DNA of 64,000 nucleotides from Streptomyces atratus (lineage in GTDB: Bacteria; Actinomycetota; Actinomycetes; Streptomycetales; Streptomycetaceae). A model generated the notes under the pieces. The model saw nothing but the letters and a program-made list of their open reading frames with translations. It had not been told where the DNA came from and ran no database searches. Positions 56,250 through 64,000 of this stretch are shown piece by piece. The DNA lies in NCBI RefSeq assembly GCF_900119365.1, contig NZ_FPJO01000002.1, positions 1 to 64,000 on the forward strand. Reading direction: 5' to 3'. The stretch's first letter is position 1. Each line of letters begins with the position of its first letter. Made by a program: the position numbers and the translations under genes.

Positions 56250-57014
56250 TTGTCCATGAAGACGAAGTCGATCGGTACGGGGTTGGCCACCGCCCTTGTG
56301 ACGGCGCTCACCCTGACGCTGAGCGGCTGCTCCATGCAGACCACCGCGCCCGCCTCGGCGCGCGGTGACGCGGGCTCCGACGCCAAGGGCTCCTTCGGTC
56401 CGGTGGACTGCCGCAAGGCGAAGTGCATAGCGCTGACCTTCGACGCGGGACCGGGCGAGGACACCCCGCACCTGCTGGACGTCCTCAAGGAGAAGAAGGT
56501 GCACGCGACCTTCTTCCTGCTGGGCAAGAACCACGTCAAGAAGCATCCCGACACCGTGCGCAGGATCGCCGCCGAGGGGCACGAGGTGGCCAACCACACC
56601 TGGACGCACAAGGTCCTGACGGACCGCGAGCCGGCCGAGATACGCGCCGAGCTGAAGAAGACGCAGGACGCGATAGCGGAGATAACCGGCAAGAAGCCGC
56701 GCCTCATGCGCCCGCCGCAGGGCCGCACCGACGACACCGTCTCGGACATCAGCCGCGACCTGGGGCTCTCCCAGGTCCTGTGGAGCGCCACCGCGAAGGA
56801 CTACTCCACTACCGACTCGGCGCTGATCAAGAAGCGCATCCTGGACCAGGCGAGCAAGGACGGCGTCATCCTGCTGCACGACATCTACAAGGGCACGGTG
56901 CCCGCGGTGCCGGGCATCATCGACGAACTGAAGAAGCAGGGCTACACCTTCGTCACCGTCCCGCAGCTGATGGCGCCCGCCGAGCCGGTCCCGGGGACCA
57001 TCTACCGCCCCTGA
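56250..57014 (+). CDS. Polysaccharide deacetylase lipoprotein (NodB domain)
   Basis: 254 residues from TTG 56250, preferred over ATG 56256 because GGAGGAG is 9 nt away. Lipobox LSGC (Cys 27) marks a lipoprotein. The NodB domain has CIALTFDAGPGEDTP, HEVANHTWTH (metal His pair) and RPPQGRTDD. The usual TFDDGP reads TFDAGP, so the metal-binding second Asp is Ala; the first (base) Asp remains. It probably acts on peptidoglycan or another N-acetylated glycan at the cell surface. Confidence 0.92.
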   Translation: MSMKTKSIGTGLATALVTALTLTLSGCSMQTTAPASARGDAGSDAKGSFGPVDCRKAKCIALTFDAGPGEDTPHLLDVLKEKKVHATFFLLGKNHVKKHPDTVRRIAAEGHEVANHTWTHKVLTDREPAEIRAELKKTQDAIAEITGKKPRLMRPPQGRTDDTVSDISRDLGLSQVLWSATAKDYSTTDSALIKKRILDQASKDGVILLHDIYKGTVPAVPGIIDELKKQGYTFVTVPQLMAPAEPVPGTIYRP

Positions 57015-57089
57015 GCCGGTCGCGGAACACGTGGACACGGAAAGTCCCGCCCACCCGTTGCCGGGCGGGCGGGACTTCACGGACCCGGC

Positions 57090-59513
57090 CTAGGCGGCGG
57101 CCGGGATCCTCTTCTCGGGCCGTGCCGCGGCGGCCGGGGCCAGGGCGATCTCCAGGACCTGGCGGACGTCGGTCACCGGGTGGACCTCCAGCGTGCCCAG
57201 GACCTCGGCGGGGACGTCGTCCAGGTCGGCCTCGTTCCGCTTCGGGATCACCACGGTGGTGATCCCGGCGCGGTGCGCGGCCAGCAGCTTCTGCTTCAGA
57301 CCGCCGATCGGCAGCACCCGCCCGGTCAGCGAGACCTCACCGGTCATCGCCACGTCCGTACGGACCAGCCGTCCGGAGAGCAGCGAGGCCAGCGCCGTCG
57401 TCATGGTGATGCCGGCGCTCGGGCCGTCCTTCGGGACCGCGCCCGCCGGGAAGTGGATGTGCACGCCGCGGTCCTTCAGGTCCGCGACCGGCAGCTCCAG
57501 CTCCGCGCCGTGCGACCGCAGGAAGCTCAGCGCGATCTGCGCGGACTCCTTCATGACGTCGCCGAGCTGGCCGGTGAGGGTCAGTCCGGACGCCCCGGTC
57601 TCCGGGTCGGCCAGCGACGCCTCCACGAACAGCACGTCGCCGCCCGCGCCGGTCACCGCGAGTCCGGTGGCCACACCGGGCACCGACGTACGGCGCTCGG
57701 CCGGGTCCTGGGCGGACTCGGGGACGTGGTGCGGACGTCCGATCAGAGCGCGCAGATCCGCTTCGGTGACCGTGAACGGAAGCTCCCGGTCGCCCAGTTC
57801 GTGCTGGGCCGCGACCTTGCGGAGCAGCCGGGCGACGGCCCGCTCCAGATTCCGTACGCCCGCTTCACGGGTGTACTCGCCGGCCAGCTTGCGCAGTGCG
57901 GACTCGTCGAGCTTCACCTCGTCCTTCTCCAGACCGGCCCGCTCCAGCTGGCGCGGGAGCAGGTGGTCCCGGGCGATGACGACCTTCTCGTCCTCGGTGT
58001 AGCCGTCCAGCCTGACCAGTTCCATGCGGTCGAGCAGGGCCTCCGGGATCGCTTCGAGCACATTGGCCGTGGCCAGGAAGACGACGTCGCTGAGGTCGAG
58101 TTCGACCTCCAGGTAGTGGTCGCGGAAGGTGTGGTTCTGCGCCGGGTCGAGGACTTCGAGGAGGGCGGCGGCCGGGTCGCCCCGGAAGTCGGAGCCGACC
58201 TTGTCGATCTCGTCGAGCAGGACGACCGGGTTCATCGAACCGGCCTCCTTGATGGCCCGCACGATCCGTCCGGGGAGGGCACCCACGTACGTACGCCGGT
58301 GGCCCCGGATCTCCGCCTCGTCCCGCACACCGCCGAGCGCGACGCGGACGAACTTGCGGCCCATGGCGTGCGCGACGGACTCGCCGAGCGAGGTCTTGCC
58401 CACGCCCGGAGGCCCCACCAGCGCCAGCACGGCACCGCCGCGCCGCCCGCCGACGACCCCCAGCCCGCGGTCGGAGCGCCGCTTGCGGACGGCGAGGTAC
58501 TCGGCGATGCGCTCCTTCACGTCCTGGAGCCCCGCGTGCTCGGCGTCGAGGATCTCCTGGGCGCCCCGGATGTCGTAGGCGTCCTCGGTCCGCTCGGTCC
58601 ACGGCAGTTCGAGGACGGTGTCGAGCCAGGTCCTGATCCAGGAGCCCTCGGGGCTCTGGTCGGAGGAGCGCTCCAGCTTGTCGACTTCCTTGAGCGCGGC
58701 CTCGCGGACGTGCTCGGGAAGGTCGGCGGCCTCGACGCGGACCCGGTAGTCGTCGGACTCGTCCTCCGGGTCGCCGTTCAGCTCGGAGAGCTCCTTGCGC
58801 ACGGCTTCGAGCTGGCGCCGCAGCAGGAATTCGCGCTGCTGCTTGTCGACGCCCTCCTGGACGTCCTTGGCGATGGATTCGGCGACGTCCTGCTCGGCGA
58901 GGTGTTCACCGAGCCACTGGATGGCGAGCTTCAGCCGGGCGACCGGGTCCGTGGTCTCCAGGAGCCGCACCTTCTGGGCGGTGGTGAGGAAGGGCGAGTA
59001 GCCGGAATTGTCGGCGAGGGCGGAGATGTCCTCGATCTGCTGGACCCGGTCCACGACCTGCCAGGCGCCGCGCTTCTTCAGCCAGCTGGTGGCGAGCGCC
59101 TTGTACTCCTTGACCAGCTCGGCGGCGGCTCCGGGGAGCGGGTCGGGGACGACCGCGTCGACCCGGGTCCCCTCCACCCAGAGCGCCCCACCCGGCCCGC
59201 TGGTCCCGGCCCCGATCCGCACCCGGCCCCGGCCGCGGATCAGCGCGCCCGGATCCCCGTCCGAAAGCCGTCCGACCTGCTCGACGGTGCCGATGACACC
59301 GGTCCCGGTGTACGTCCCGTCGATCCGCGGCACCAGAAGCACCTCGGGCTTGCCGCCGCCGCCCCGGGCCGCGGCCTGTGCTGCCTCGACGGCGGCACGT
59401 ACATCGGTGTCGGACAGGTCCAGAGGCACCACCATCCCGGGCAGCACGACCTCGTCGTCGAGCGGCAGCACGGGCAGGGCGAGCGGAGTGACCGCATTGG
59501 AATCGGTAGCCAT
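57090..59513 (-). CDS. lon: ATP-dependent Lon protease
   Basis: 807 residues from ATG 59513 (GGGGAG just upstream). LON substrate-binding domain (LPVLPLDDEVVLPGMVV), AAA module with Walker A GPPGVGKTSLGES, and C-terminal protease with Ser in KDGPSAGITM and Lys in GGLKQKLLAAH. It degrades misfolded and regulatory proteins. A HAIR-type site lies 22 nt upstream, which fits the known control of Streptomyces lon by HspR. Confidence 0.98.
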   Translation of the reverse strand: MATDSNAVTPLALPVLPLDDEVVLPGMVVPLDLSDTDVRAAVEAAQAAARGGGGKPEVLLVPRIDGTYTGTGVIGTVEQVGRLSDGDPGALIRGRGRVRIGAGTSGPGGALWVEGTRVDAVVPDPLPGAAAELVKEYKALATSWLKKRGAWQVVDRVQQIEDISALADNSGYSPFLTTAQKVRLLETTDPVARLKLAIQWLGEHLAEQDVAESIAKDVQEGVDKQQREFLLRRQLEAVRKELSELNGDPEDESDDYRVRVEAADLPEHVREAALKEVDKLERSSDQSPEGSWIRTWLDTVLELPWTERTEDAYDIRGAQEILDAEHAGLQDVKERIAEYLAVRKRRSDRGLGVVGGRRGGAVLALVGPPGVGKTSLGESVAHAMGRKFVRVALGGVRDEAEIRGHRRTYVGALPGRIVRAIKEAGSMNPVVLLDEIDKVGSDFRGDPAAALLEVLDPAQNHTFRDHYLEVELDLSDVVFLATANVLEAIPEALLDRMELVRLDGYTEDEKVVIARDHLLPRQLERAGLEKDEVKLDESALRKLAGEYTREAGVRNLERAVARLLRKVAAQHELGDRELPFTVTEADLRALIGRPHHVPESAQDPAERRTSVPGVATGLAVTGAGGDVLFVEASLADPETGASGLTLTGQLGDVMKESAQIALSFLRSHGAELELPVADLKDRGVHIHFPAGAVPKDGPSAGITMTTALASLLSGRLVRTDVAMTGEVSLTGRVLPIGGLKQKLLAAHRAGITTVVIPKRNEADLDDVPAEVLGTLEVHPVTDVRQVLEIALAPAAAARPEKRIPAAA

Positions 59514-59534
59514 GATCTCCCCTTCGGCAGTCAA

Positions 59535-59555
59535 GTTGAGCTATGCAGACTCAAT
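59535..59555 (-). promoter_or_regulatory. HAIR element (HspR operator) upstream of lon
   Basis: GTTGAGC-N7-ACTCAAT matches the HAIR consensus CTTGAGT-N7-ACTCAAG in 11 of 14 fixed positions, with the exact 7-nt spacer. It lies 22 nt before the lon ATG. HspR repression of lon through HAIR is established for Streptomyces. Confidence 0.85.
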
Positions 59556-59585
59556 GCTTCTGAGCCGCTCATTGTTCCCCGGGAA

Positions 59586-59815
59586 GTGTTCGCTCTGAGC
59601 GATCGTCCGATCGCGCTCGCGACACGGGACGGACGCCGGGTGCCCGCGGCATACGCCCCCGTGCTGGCGGCGGCCCGGTCCCGGATCTCCGAGGCGTTCG
59701 ACGGCACGCCGCTGCTCAGCGCGTACGGCTACTACGGCAGCGTTCCGCGCGACACGGCTGTTCCCGGTGTCTCCGATCCGGATCTGCCGCCGGCACCCCG
59801 CGGTGCACGGCGCGA
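59586..59815 (+). pseudogene. Truncated nucleotidyltransferase-fold gene
   Basis: From GTG 59586 the frame encodes FALSDRPIALATRDGRRVP, AAARSRISEAFDGTPLLSAY and GYYGSVPRDTAVPGVSDPDL. The GS...SDxD pattern is the nucleotidyltransferase signature. After it the text turns to Pro/Arg-rich nonsense that overlaps the antisense 3' end of the rhomboid-like gene. The remaining 150-200 residues of such a protein are missing. The frame has no further recognisable content. Confidence 0.55.
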
Positions 59816-60574
59816 AGGCGCCACGCCCCTGACCACCGCTCCCCCGGCCTCACCGGCCCGGCGCAGCAGCGGCCAGCAGGCCACTCCGAGCAGCAGCGCG
59901 AGGGGATGGCCCCAGTTGGCGAGCGGGTTGTTCAGGTCGACCAGGTCCCGCGCCAGCATCAGGCCCACCCCGCCGAGCACCAGCACCCGCAGCAGCGGGG
60001 TGAACAGCCCGGTCAGCGCGCCGACGCTCGCCATCAGCCCGAAGCTGATGCCGTAGTCGAGGCGGTGCAGGGACGACTCCGGCAGATGCCCGGCGACCAC
60101 GGAGAGCCCGACCGGGATCTCCGTCGCGAGCGTGGCCACGACATGGCCGAGCACGAACACCGCGGCGGTCCGCCACCCCCCGATGCGGCGTTCCAGCGCG
60201 GTCAGTACGAAGGCGAAGGCGAAGACGTACGGGGAGGTGAGCCCGCCGACGACCCACAGGGCGCTGGCGGCCAGGACGAGCAGCGGGGTCTCGCCGAGGT
60301 GCGCGACGTCCGTGCTCGATTCGCGCAGCACGGCGGCGACGGTGCCGGGATCGGCGTACTCCATGAAGAGCGACGTGGCGACCAGCACCAGCAGGTACCC
60401 GAAGGTGAAGGGGGTTCCGGTGGGCGTCGGCAGCAGCCGCAGCCATCGGCGGGCCCTGCGGACCGCAGGCGGCGGGGCCGCGGGGCCGCCGGTGCGGTTC
60501 TGGCGGGGGATGGCGCCGAGCAGCGGAGCCTCGAAGGGGTCTTCGTGGACCTCCCTGTCCGTACCCTGATGCAC
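59732..60574 (-). CDS. Rhomboid-like membrane protein
   Basis: 280 residues from GTG 60574; TTG 60613 (293 residues) is the alternative. Six to seven hydrophobic segments (for example TFGYLLVLVATSLFMEYAD, LLVLAASALWVVGGL, AAVFVLGHVVATLATEI, LLRVLVLGGVGLMLARDLV). HRLDYGISFGLMASVGALTG resembles the rhomboid active-site helix, but the exact GxSG serine is not seen, so protease activity is uncertain. C-terminal tail is Arg/Gly-rich and overlaps the nucleotidyltransferase remnant. Confidence 0.7.
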   Translation of the reverse strand: MHQGTDREVHEDPFEAPLLGAIPRQNRTGGPAAPPPAVRRARRWLRLLPTPTGTPFTFGYLLVLVATSLFMEYADPGTVAAVLRESSTDVAHLGETPLLVLAASALWVVGGLTSPYVFAFAFVLTALERRIGGWRTAAVFVLGHVVATLATEIPVGLSVVAGHLPESSLHRLDYGISFGLMASVGALTGLFTPLLRVLVLGGVGLMLARDLVDLNNPLANWGHPLALLLGVACWPLLRRAGEAGGAVVRGVAPSRRAPRGAGGRSGSETPGTAVSRGTLP

Positions 60575-60673
60575 CGCGCAAGGTCCCTTTCCACGACGAG
60601 CCCCCCGAAGCAACGTCTTGCCTTCTGTGATCCTCCCTCAGACCGTCCAAGGTGTGAGCCACACACGCCGCCC

Positions 60674-60709
60674 GTGAACCGGCTCGGGTCCGTAGCCCGA
60701 TAGAGGGGT
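60674..60709 (+). promoter_or_regulatory. Possible ECF-type promoter before the sigma factor gene
   Basis: TGAACC (60675-60680), a 17-nt spacer and CGATA (60698-60702) resemble ECF -35/-10 elements just upstream of the sigma gene. Self-activation would fit, but the match is loose. Confidence 0.3.
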
Positions 60710-61315
60710 GTGAAGCTGTTGCGCCCCTCGGGGGAGGACCCGGACGACGACCACGCCCTGCTGCGTGCCGTCGCGCAGGGAGACACGGAGGCCCTGGCGA
60801 CGCTCTACGACCGGCATGCCGGCTGGCTGCTGGCCCGGCTGGGCAGGCGGTGCGCGGATGCCGAGACGGTACGGGAGGTGCTTCAGGACACCTTCGTCAC
60901 GGTCTGGCGCTCCGCCGGTTCGCACCGGGGTGCCCGGGTCGGCGGCTGGCTGTGGGTGATCGCCTCGCGCCGGCTGGTGGACGCGCAGCGGGCCCACGCC
61001 CGGACCGATCTCGCCGCCCGGGCCGAGCGGACCGGGAGCAACGAATGGGCCGCCACCGCGCCGTCCGCCGAGGAACGGGTGCTCGTCGGGCTGGAGTACG
61101 GGGATGTGGGCGCCGCGCTCGACCGGATCTCGCCCGAGCTGCGGGAGGTCCTGCGCGCCACGGTCATCGACGGGCTGACGACCCGCGAGACGGCCCGGCT
61201 CCTCGGCATACCCGAGGGCACGGTCAAGACCCGGGCGATGCGGGCCAGACGCGAACTGCGCGCCGCACTCGAGCTGTCGGCCCCGGAGCCCGGACCCCTG
61301 GGAGGAACGGCATGA
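60710..61315 (+). CDS. ECF RNA polymerase sigma factor
   Basis: 201 residues from GTG 60710. Region 2 (ALATLYDRHAGWLLARLGRR, VLQDTFVTVWR) and region 4 (ISPELREVLRATVIDGLTTRETARLLGIPEGTVKTR, read in parts) are complete, with nothing between them except a short linker. There is no SnoaL-type extension. The stop overlaps the next gene (ATGA), which encodes its probable anti-sigma factor. Confidence 0.94.
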   Translation: MKLLRPSGEDPDDDHALLRAVAQGDTEALATLYDRHAGWLLARLGRRCADAETVREVLQDTFVTVWRSAGSHRGARVGGWLWVIASRRLVDAQRAHARTDLAARAERTGSNEWAATAPSAEERVLVGLEYGDVGAALDRISPELREVLRATVIDGLTTRETARLLGIPEGTVKTRAMRARRELRAALELSAPEPGPLGGTA

Positions 61316-62229
61316 CCACGAGGGGAGGCGACGGCATGCCCCAGTGGCATGTGAGCGAGGAGCTGGCCGGGCGGTACGCCGCCGGTTCGGTGCCGGAGAC
61401 GGACGCGTGGTCCGTGGAGAAGCACGTGGAGGCGTGCGGGAGGTGCGCGGCGCGGATCTCGGCGGTGGTACGGGCCCGGCCGGAGGCGGGGGCGGCGCTG
61501 GACGCGGTACGCGCGGGGGTGCTGGCCGCGGTGGCGGCGGAGGGGGCGCCCGTGAGGGGGCCCGCCCGCAGCGCCCGGCGCCGCTCCCCCGGGACCGCGA
61601 CCCGCGCCGGGCGGTTGCTGTGGGCCGCCGGGCCCGCGCTGCGCGCTCCGTGGCTGCTGGCGCTGGTGCTGGTGGCCGTCGGGGCCCTCGCGCTGGCGTA
61701 CGGGGCCGGGGGCGGCGATGCCGTCCGCCCGCTGCTCCTCGTCGTCGCGCCGGTGCTGCCACTGGCCGGGGTCGCCCTCTCCTACGGCCGGCACGCGGAC
61801 CCGATGCACGAGATCACCGCCGCCACCCCGTCCGGCGGGCTGCGGCTGCTGTTGACCAGAACCGCCGCGGTGCTCGCCGTGAGCATCCCGGCGCTCACTC
61901 TCGCCGGGGCGGCGCTGCCCCCGTCCGCCGGGTGGCCCGGCGCGGCGGCCTGGCTGCTGCCCGGGCTGGCGATGACGCTGGCGGCGCTCGCCCTCGGTTC
62001 GTACGTCGGCTGCCGCACCGGGGCCACGTCCATCGCCGTGACCTGGGCGGCCGCGGTCGTCCTGCCCGCCTTCGCCACGTCGCGCCCGGCGACCGCGGAG
62101 GCGGCGGCCGAGGCCGCACGGTACTTCGCCGGGCCCGCCGCACAGGCCGGCTGGGCGGCGGGCGCACTGGTGTGCGCCGCGCTGCTCGCCGTACGCCGTA
62201 GATCATTCGACCACCTGGAGAAGTTGTGA
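61312..62229 (+). CDS. Zinc-finger anti-sigma factor fused to a membrane domain
   Basis: 305 residues from ATG 61312 with GGGAGGAA upstream. The N-terminus has the zf-HC2 motif HVEACGRC (H-x3-C-x2-C), typical of ZAS anti-sigma factors. The rest has about six transmembrane helices (WLLALVLVAVGALALAYG, LLLVVAPVLPLAGVALSYG and others), more than the single helix of classic RsrA/RseA types. It probably holds the sigma factor at the membrane and may also work with the transporter encoded next. Confidence 0.85.
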   Translation: MTTRGGDGMPQWHVSEELAGRYAAGSVPETDAWSVEKHVEACGRCAARISAVVRARPEAGAALDAVRAGVLAAVAAEGAPVRGPARSARRRSPGTATRAGRLLWAAGPALRAPWLLALVLVAVGALALAYGAGGGDAVRPLLLVVAPVLPLAGVALSYGRHADPMHEITAATPSGGLRLLLTRTAAVLAVSIPALTLAGAALPPSAGWPGAAAWLLPGLAMTLAALALGSYVGCRTGATSIAVTWAAAVVLPAFATSRPATAEAAAEAARYFAGPAAQAGWAAGALVCAALLAVRRRSFDHLEKL

Positions 62230-62239
62230 GCGTGAACGC

Positions 62240-63043
62240 ATGAGCGGCACCGAGGCCGTGAACACGGTCGAGGTCAGGGCGCTGACCGTCCGGCACCGCA
62301 GGACGACCGCGCTGGACGCCGTCGACCTCGACTTCGCGCCCGGCGTGCACGGGCTGCTCGGACCGAACGGCGCGGGCAAGACCTCGCTGATCCGGGTGCT
62401 CGCCACCGTCGCGGCGCCGTCCGGCGGCCGGGTGGAGCTGCTGGGCGAGGAAGTCGGCGCCGGGTCGGACCACCGCGGCCGGGCGGCGGTCCGGCGCAGG
62501 CTCGGCTATCTGCCGCAGGAGTTCGGCTACTACCCGGGCTTCACGGTCCGCGAGTTCGTCTCCTACGTGGCCTGGCTCAAGGAGATGGACGCGGCGGCGG
62601 TCCCGGCGGCCGTGGAACGCGCGGTGGACCGGGTGGGCCTGGCGGACCGGATCGACGCCCGGGTGAAGACCCTGTCGGGCGGCATGGTGCGGCGCGTCGG
62701 CATCGCCCAGGCGATCGTCAACGATCCGGACCTGCTGCTGCTCGACGAGCCGACCGCCGGCCTGGACCCGGAGCAACGGGTCGAGTTCCGGGCGCTGATA
62801 CGGGAGCTGGGCCGCAGCACCACCGTGATCGTCTCGACCCACCTGGTCGAGGACGTCGCCGCGGCCTGCACCGATGTCACGCTGATCGAGGCGGGCCGGA
62901 TCGCGTACCGGGGCACGACGCGGGAGCTGACGGACCTCGGCGGCACCGGGGACGGCGGAGCGGAGCGGCCGGACGGCAACCCGATCGAGCGCGGCTACAC
63001 CTCCGCACTGCGGGCGCACCGGGCGGCGGTGGCGAACCGATGA
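62240..63043 (+). CDS. ABC transporter ATP-binding protein
   Basis: 267 residues. Walker A GPNGAGKTSL, Q-loop region GYLPQEFGYYPGF, signature LSGGMVRR and Walker B LLLLDEPTAGLD followed by the H-loop STHLVED. The ATPase is of the ABC-2 export type. It starts 10 nt after the zinc-finger protein and overlaps the permease gene (ATGA), so one operon. Confidence 0.95.
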   Translation: MSGTEAVNTVEVRALTVRHRRTTALDAVDLDFAPGVHGLLGPNGAGKTSLIRVLATVAAPSGGRVELLGEEVGAGSDHRGRAAVRRRLGYLPQEFGYYPGFTVREFVSYVAWLKEMDAAAVPAAVERAVDRVGLADRIDARVKTLSGGMVRRVGIAQAIVNDPDLLLLDEPTAGLDPEQRVEFRALIRELGRSTTVIVSTHLVEDVAAACTDVTLIEAGRIAYRGTTRELTDLGGTGDGGAERPDGNPIERGYTSALRAHRAAVANR

Positions 63044-64000
63044 CGACCTCCGCCATGCCCGGAAAGACCTCCTCCGGAAAGACCTCACCCGGGAAGGCCT
63101 CGCCCCAAATGCCCAGGGCCCGCACCGCTCTGCGGACCGAACTCCGGCGCGGGATCGCCCCCTGGACGGGCCTCGCCGTCGCCCTCACCCTCCTCGTTCC
63201 GCTCTGGAGCAAGGCGGCCCAGTGGCAGGGAAGCTGGGGCGAGACGCAGACCCAACTGCATCTGGCGGCGGTGCTGCTCGGCGGCCCGCTCGTCGCCGCG
63301 GCCGCCTGCTGGCAGGGCGGCCGGGAGCACCGCCGACGCACCTCCGAACTGCTGCTCTCGGTCCCGCGGAGCCGGCTGGCGCAGGTGACGACGGCCGCGA
63401 CACCGATCGTGCTGTGGGCGACGGCCGGGTACCTGCTCGCGCTGGCCGTGGTGTTCGCGGCGACGGCTCCGTACACCGGGGCAGGCGGTCCTTCCTTCTC
63501 GGTCGTCGTCACGGATCTCGGTCTCCTCCTGTCCATCGGCTTCGTCGGCTTCGTGGTCGGGCGGCTGGTGCGGTGGCGGCTGATCGCCCCGGTGCTCGCG
63601 GCCGTTCTCTACGTGCTCCTGGGGGCCCCGGGCTATGTGGAATCGGACGCCCGGTTCCTGAGCCCCGGCGTGCGGTACACGCTGTCGGGGTGGGTCCCGG
63701 TGTGGTGGCTCGCGCCGGTCCTGCTGACCTGGACGGGCGGCATCGCCGCCACCGTGCTCGTCGCGTACGCGGCCCGGCGGCGCCTGCTGGCCGTCGTACC
63801 GCTCGCGCTGGCGGTCGCGGCCGGGGCGGTGATCGCGCCGACGGGCGAGAACCTGTTCCGGGACGACCCGACCGCGACGCGCAGGGTCTGCTCGGCACCG
63901 GCATCCGGCACACCGCAACTCTGTGTGAAGGCGCCCGACGCCCCGGTGCTGCCCAGTGTGTCCGCTGCCCTGGCCGGCATGTTCTCGCGCCTGGAGGGAG
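63040..64000 (+). CDS. ABC-2 type permease, N-terminal part (3' end outside window)
   Basis: The frame from ATG 63040 stays open to the window end (320 codons). A repetitive N-terminus (PGKTSSGKTSPGKASP) is followed by hydrophobic helices, including GLAVALTLLVPLWSKAAQW, AAVLLGGPLVAAAACW, IVLWATAGYLLALAVVFAA and VLLSIGFVGFVVGRLV-like text. After about six helices an outer loop with two cysteines (RRVCSAPASGTPQLCVK) begins. It is the membrane partner of the preceding ATPase; the cargo is unknown. Confidence 0.85.
   Translation, partial: MTTSAMPGKTSSGKTSPGKASPQMPRARTALRTELRRGIAPWTGLAVALTLLVPLWSKAAQWQGSWGETQTQLHLAAVLLGGPLVAAAACWQGGREHRRRTSELLLSVPRSRLAQVTTAATPIVLWATAGYLLALAVVFAATAPYTGAGGPSFSVVVTDLGLLLSIGFVGFVVGRLVRWRLIAPVLAAVLYVLLGAPGYVESDARFLSPGVRYTLSGWVPVWWLAPVLLTWTGGIAATVLVAYAARRRLLAVVPLALAVAAGAVIAPTGENLFRDDPTATRRVCSAPASGTPQLCVKAPDAPVLPSVSAALAGMFSRLEG

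Overview
The window is high-GC actinobacterial DNA, almost certainly a Streptomyces chromosome core. Supporting signs are GC-rich third positions, many GTG/TTG starts, ATGA/GTGA/TTGA gene overlaps, a Rho with a very long charged insertion, a CvnABCD conservon and a Lon gene with a HAIR heat-shock operator. From memory, the gene order (atp, rho, thr/hom/lysA, ku/ligD, ftsW/pbp, conservon, lon) resembles the middle of the S. coelicolor core, but no alignment was run.

Region 1 (1-28.0 kb, nearly all minus strand): after the 3' end of a chitinase and a DUF2550 gene comes a long housekeeping array. In transcription order it is rpmE, prfA, prmC, a Sua5/YrdC gene, a low-molecular-weight phosphatase-like gene, a glyA-like gene, a WecA-type glycosyltransferase, then atpI-B-E-F-H-A-G-D-C. 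Upstream lie an LCP cell-wall ligase, rho, and the amino-acid genes lysA, hom, thrC and thrB, preceded by a stand-alone response regulator and an ArgS-like protein without a catalytic core. A tRNA-Arg(CCG) gene with its own terminator sits at 26.70 kb on the plus strand, followed by two minus-strand genes, one of unknown function and one for an anti-sigma-type ATPase.

Region 2 (28.2-47.5 kb, mostly plus strand) is more accessory. It holds a divergent Ku/LigD-polymerase end-joining pair, a HEAT-repeat protein coupled to a zinc-ribbon protein, and a cell-envelope cassette (lipoprotein, orphan sensor kinase, FtsW-like, class B PBP, amidase, DUF3291). The cassette is bracketed by two inverted copies of a MITE-like element with 14-15 bp terminal inverted repeats. 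Next come two divergent diiron proteins, an N-terminally truncated TetR gene, a pseudokinase with a PQQ-type propeller, and an NlpC/P60 hydrolase.

Region 3 (47.5-64 kb): a minus-strand conservon (cvnA-B-C-D) is followed at once by a StyA-like flavin monooxygenase gene. Then come a PP2C-like protein, a MarR regulator, a GH25 lysozyme, a polysaccharide-deacetylase lipoprotein behind a 32-bp near-perfect palindrome, lon with its HAIR site, a rhomboid-like protein, and an ECF sigma factor / zinc-finger membrane protein / ABC transporter operon that runs off the window.

The most interesting observations are the paired inverted MITE-like elements (one carrying an extra 43-nt hairpin module), four truncated gene remnants (28.2, 40.1, 42.6 and 59.6 kb) that look like deletion scars, the 32-bp palindrome, a phosphatase-like protein without its nucleophilic cysteine, and a kinase-fold protein without every catalytic motif. 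All calls come from reading the sequence; no database or folding software was used.
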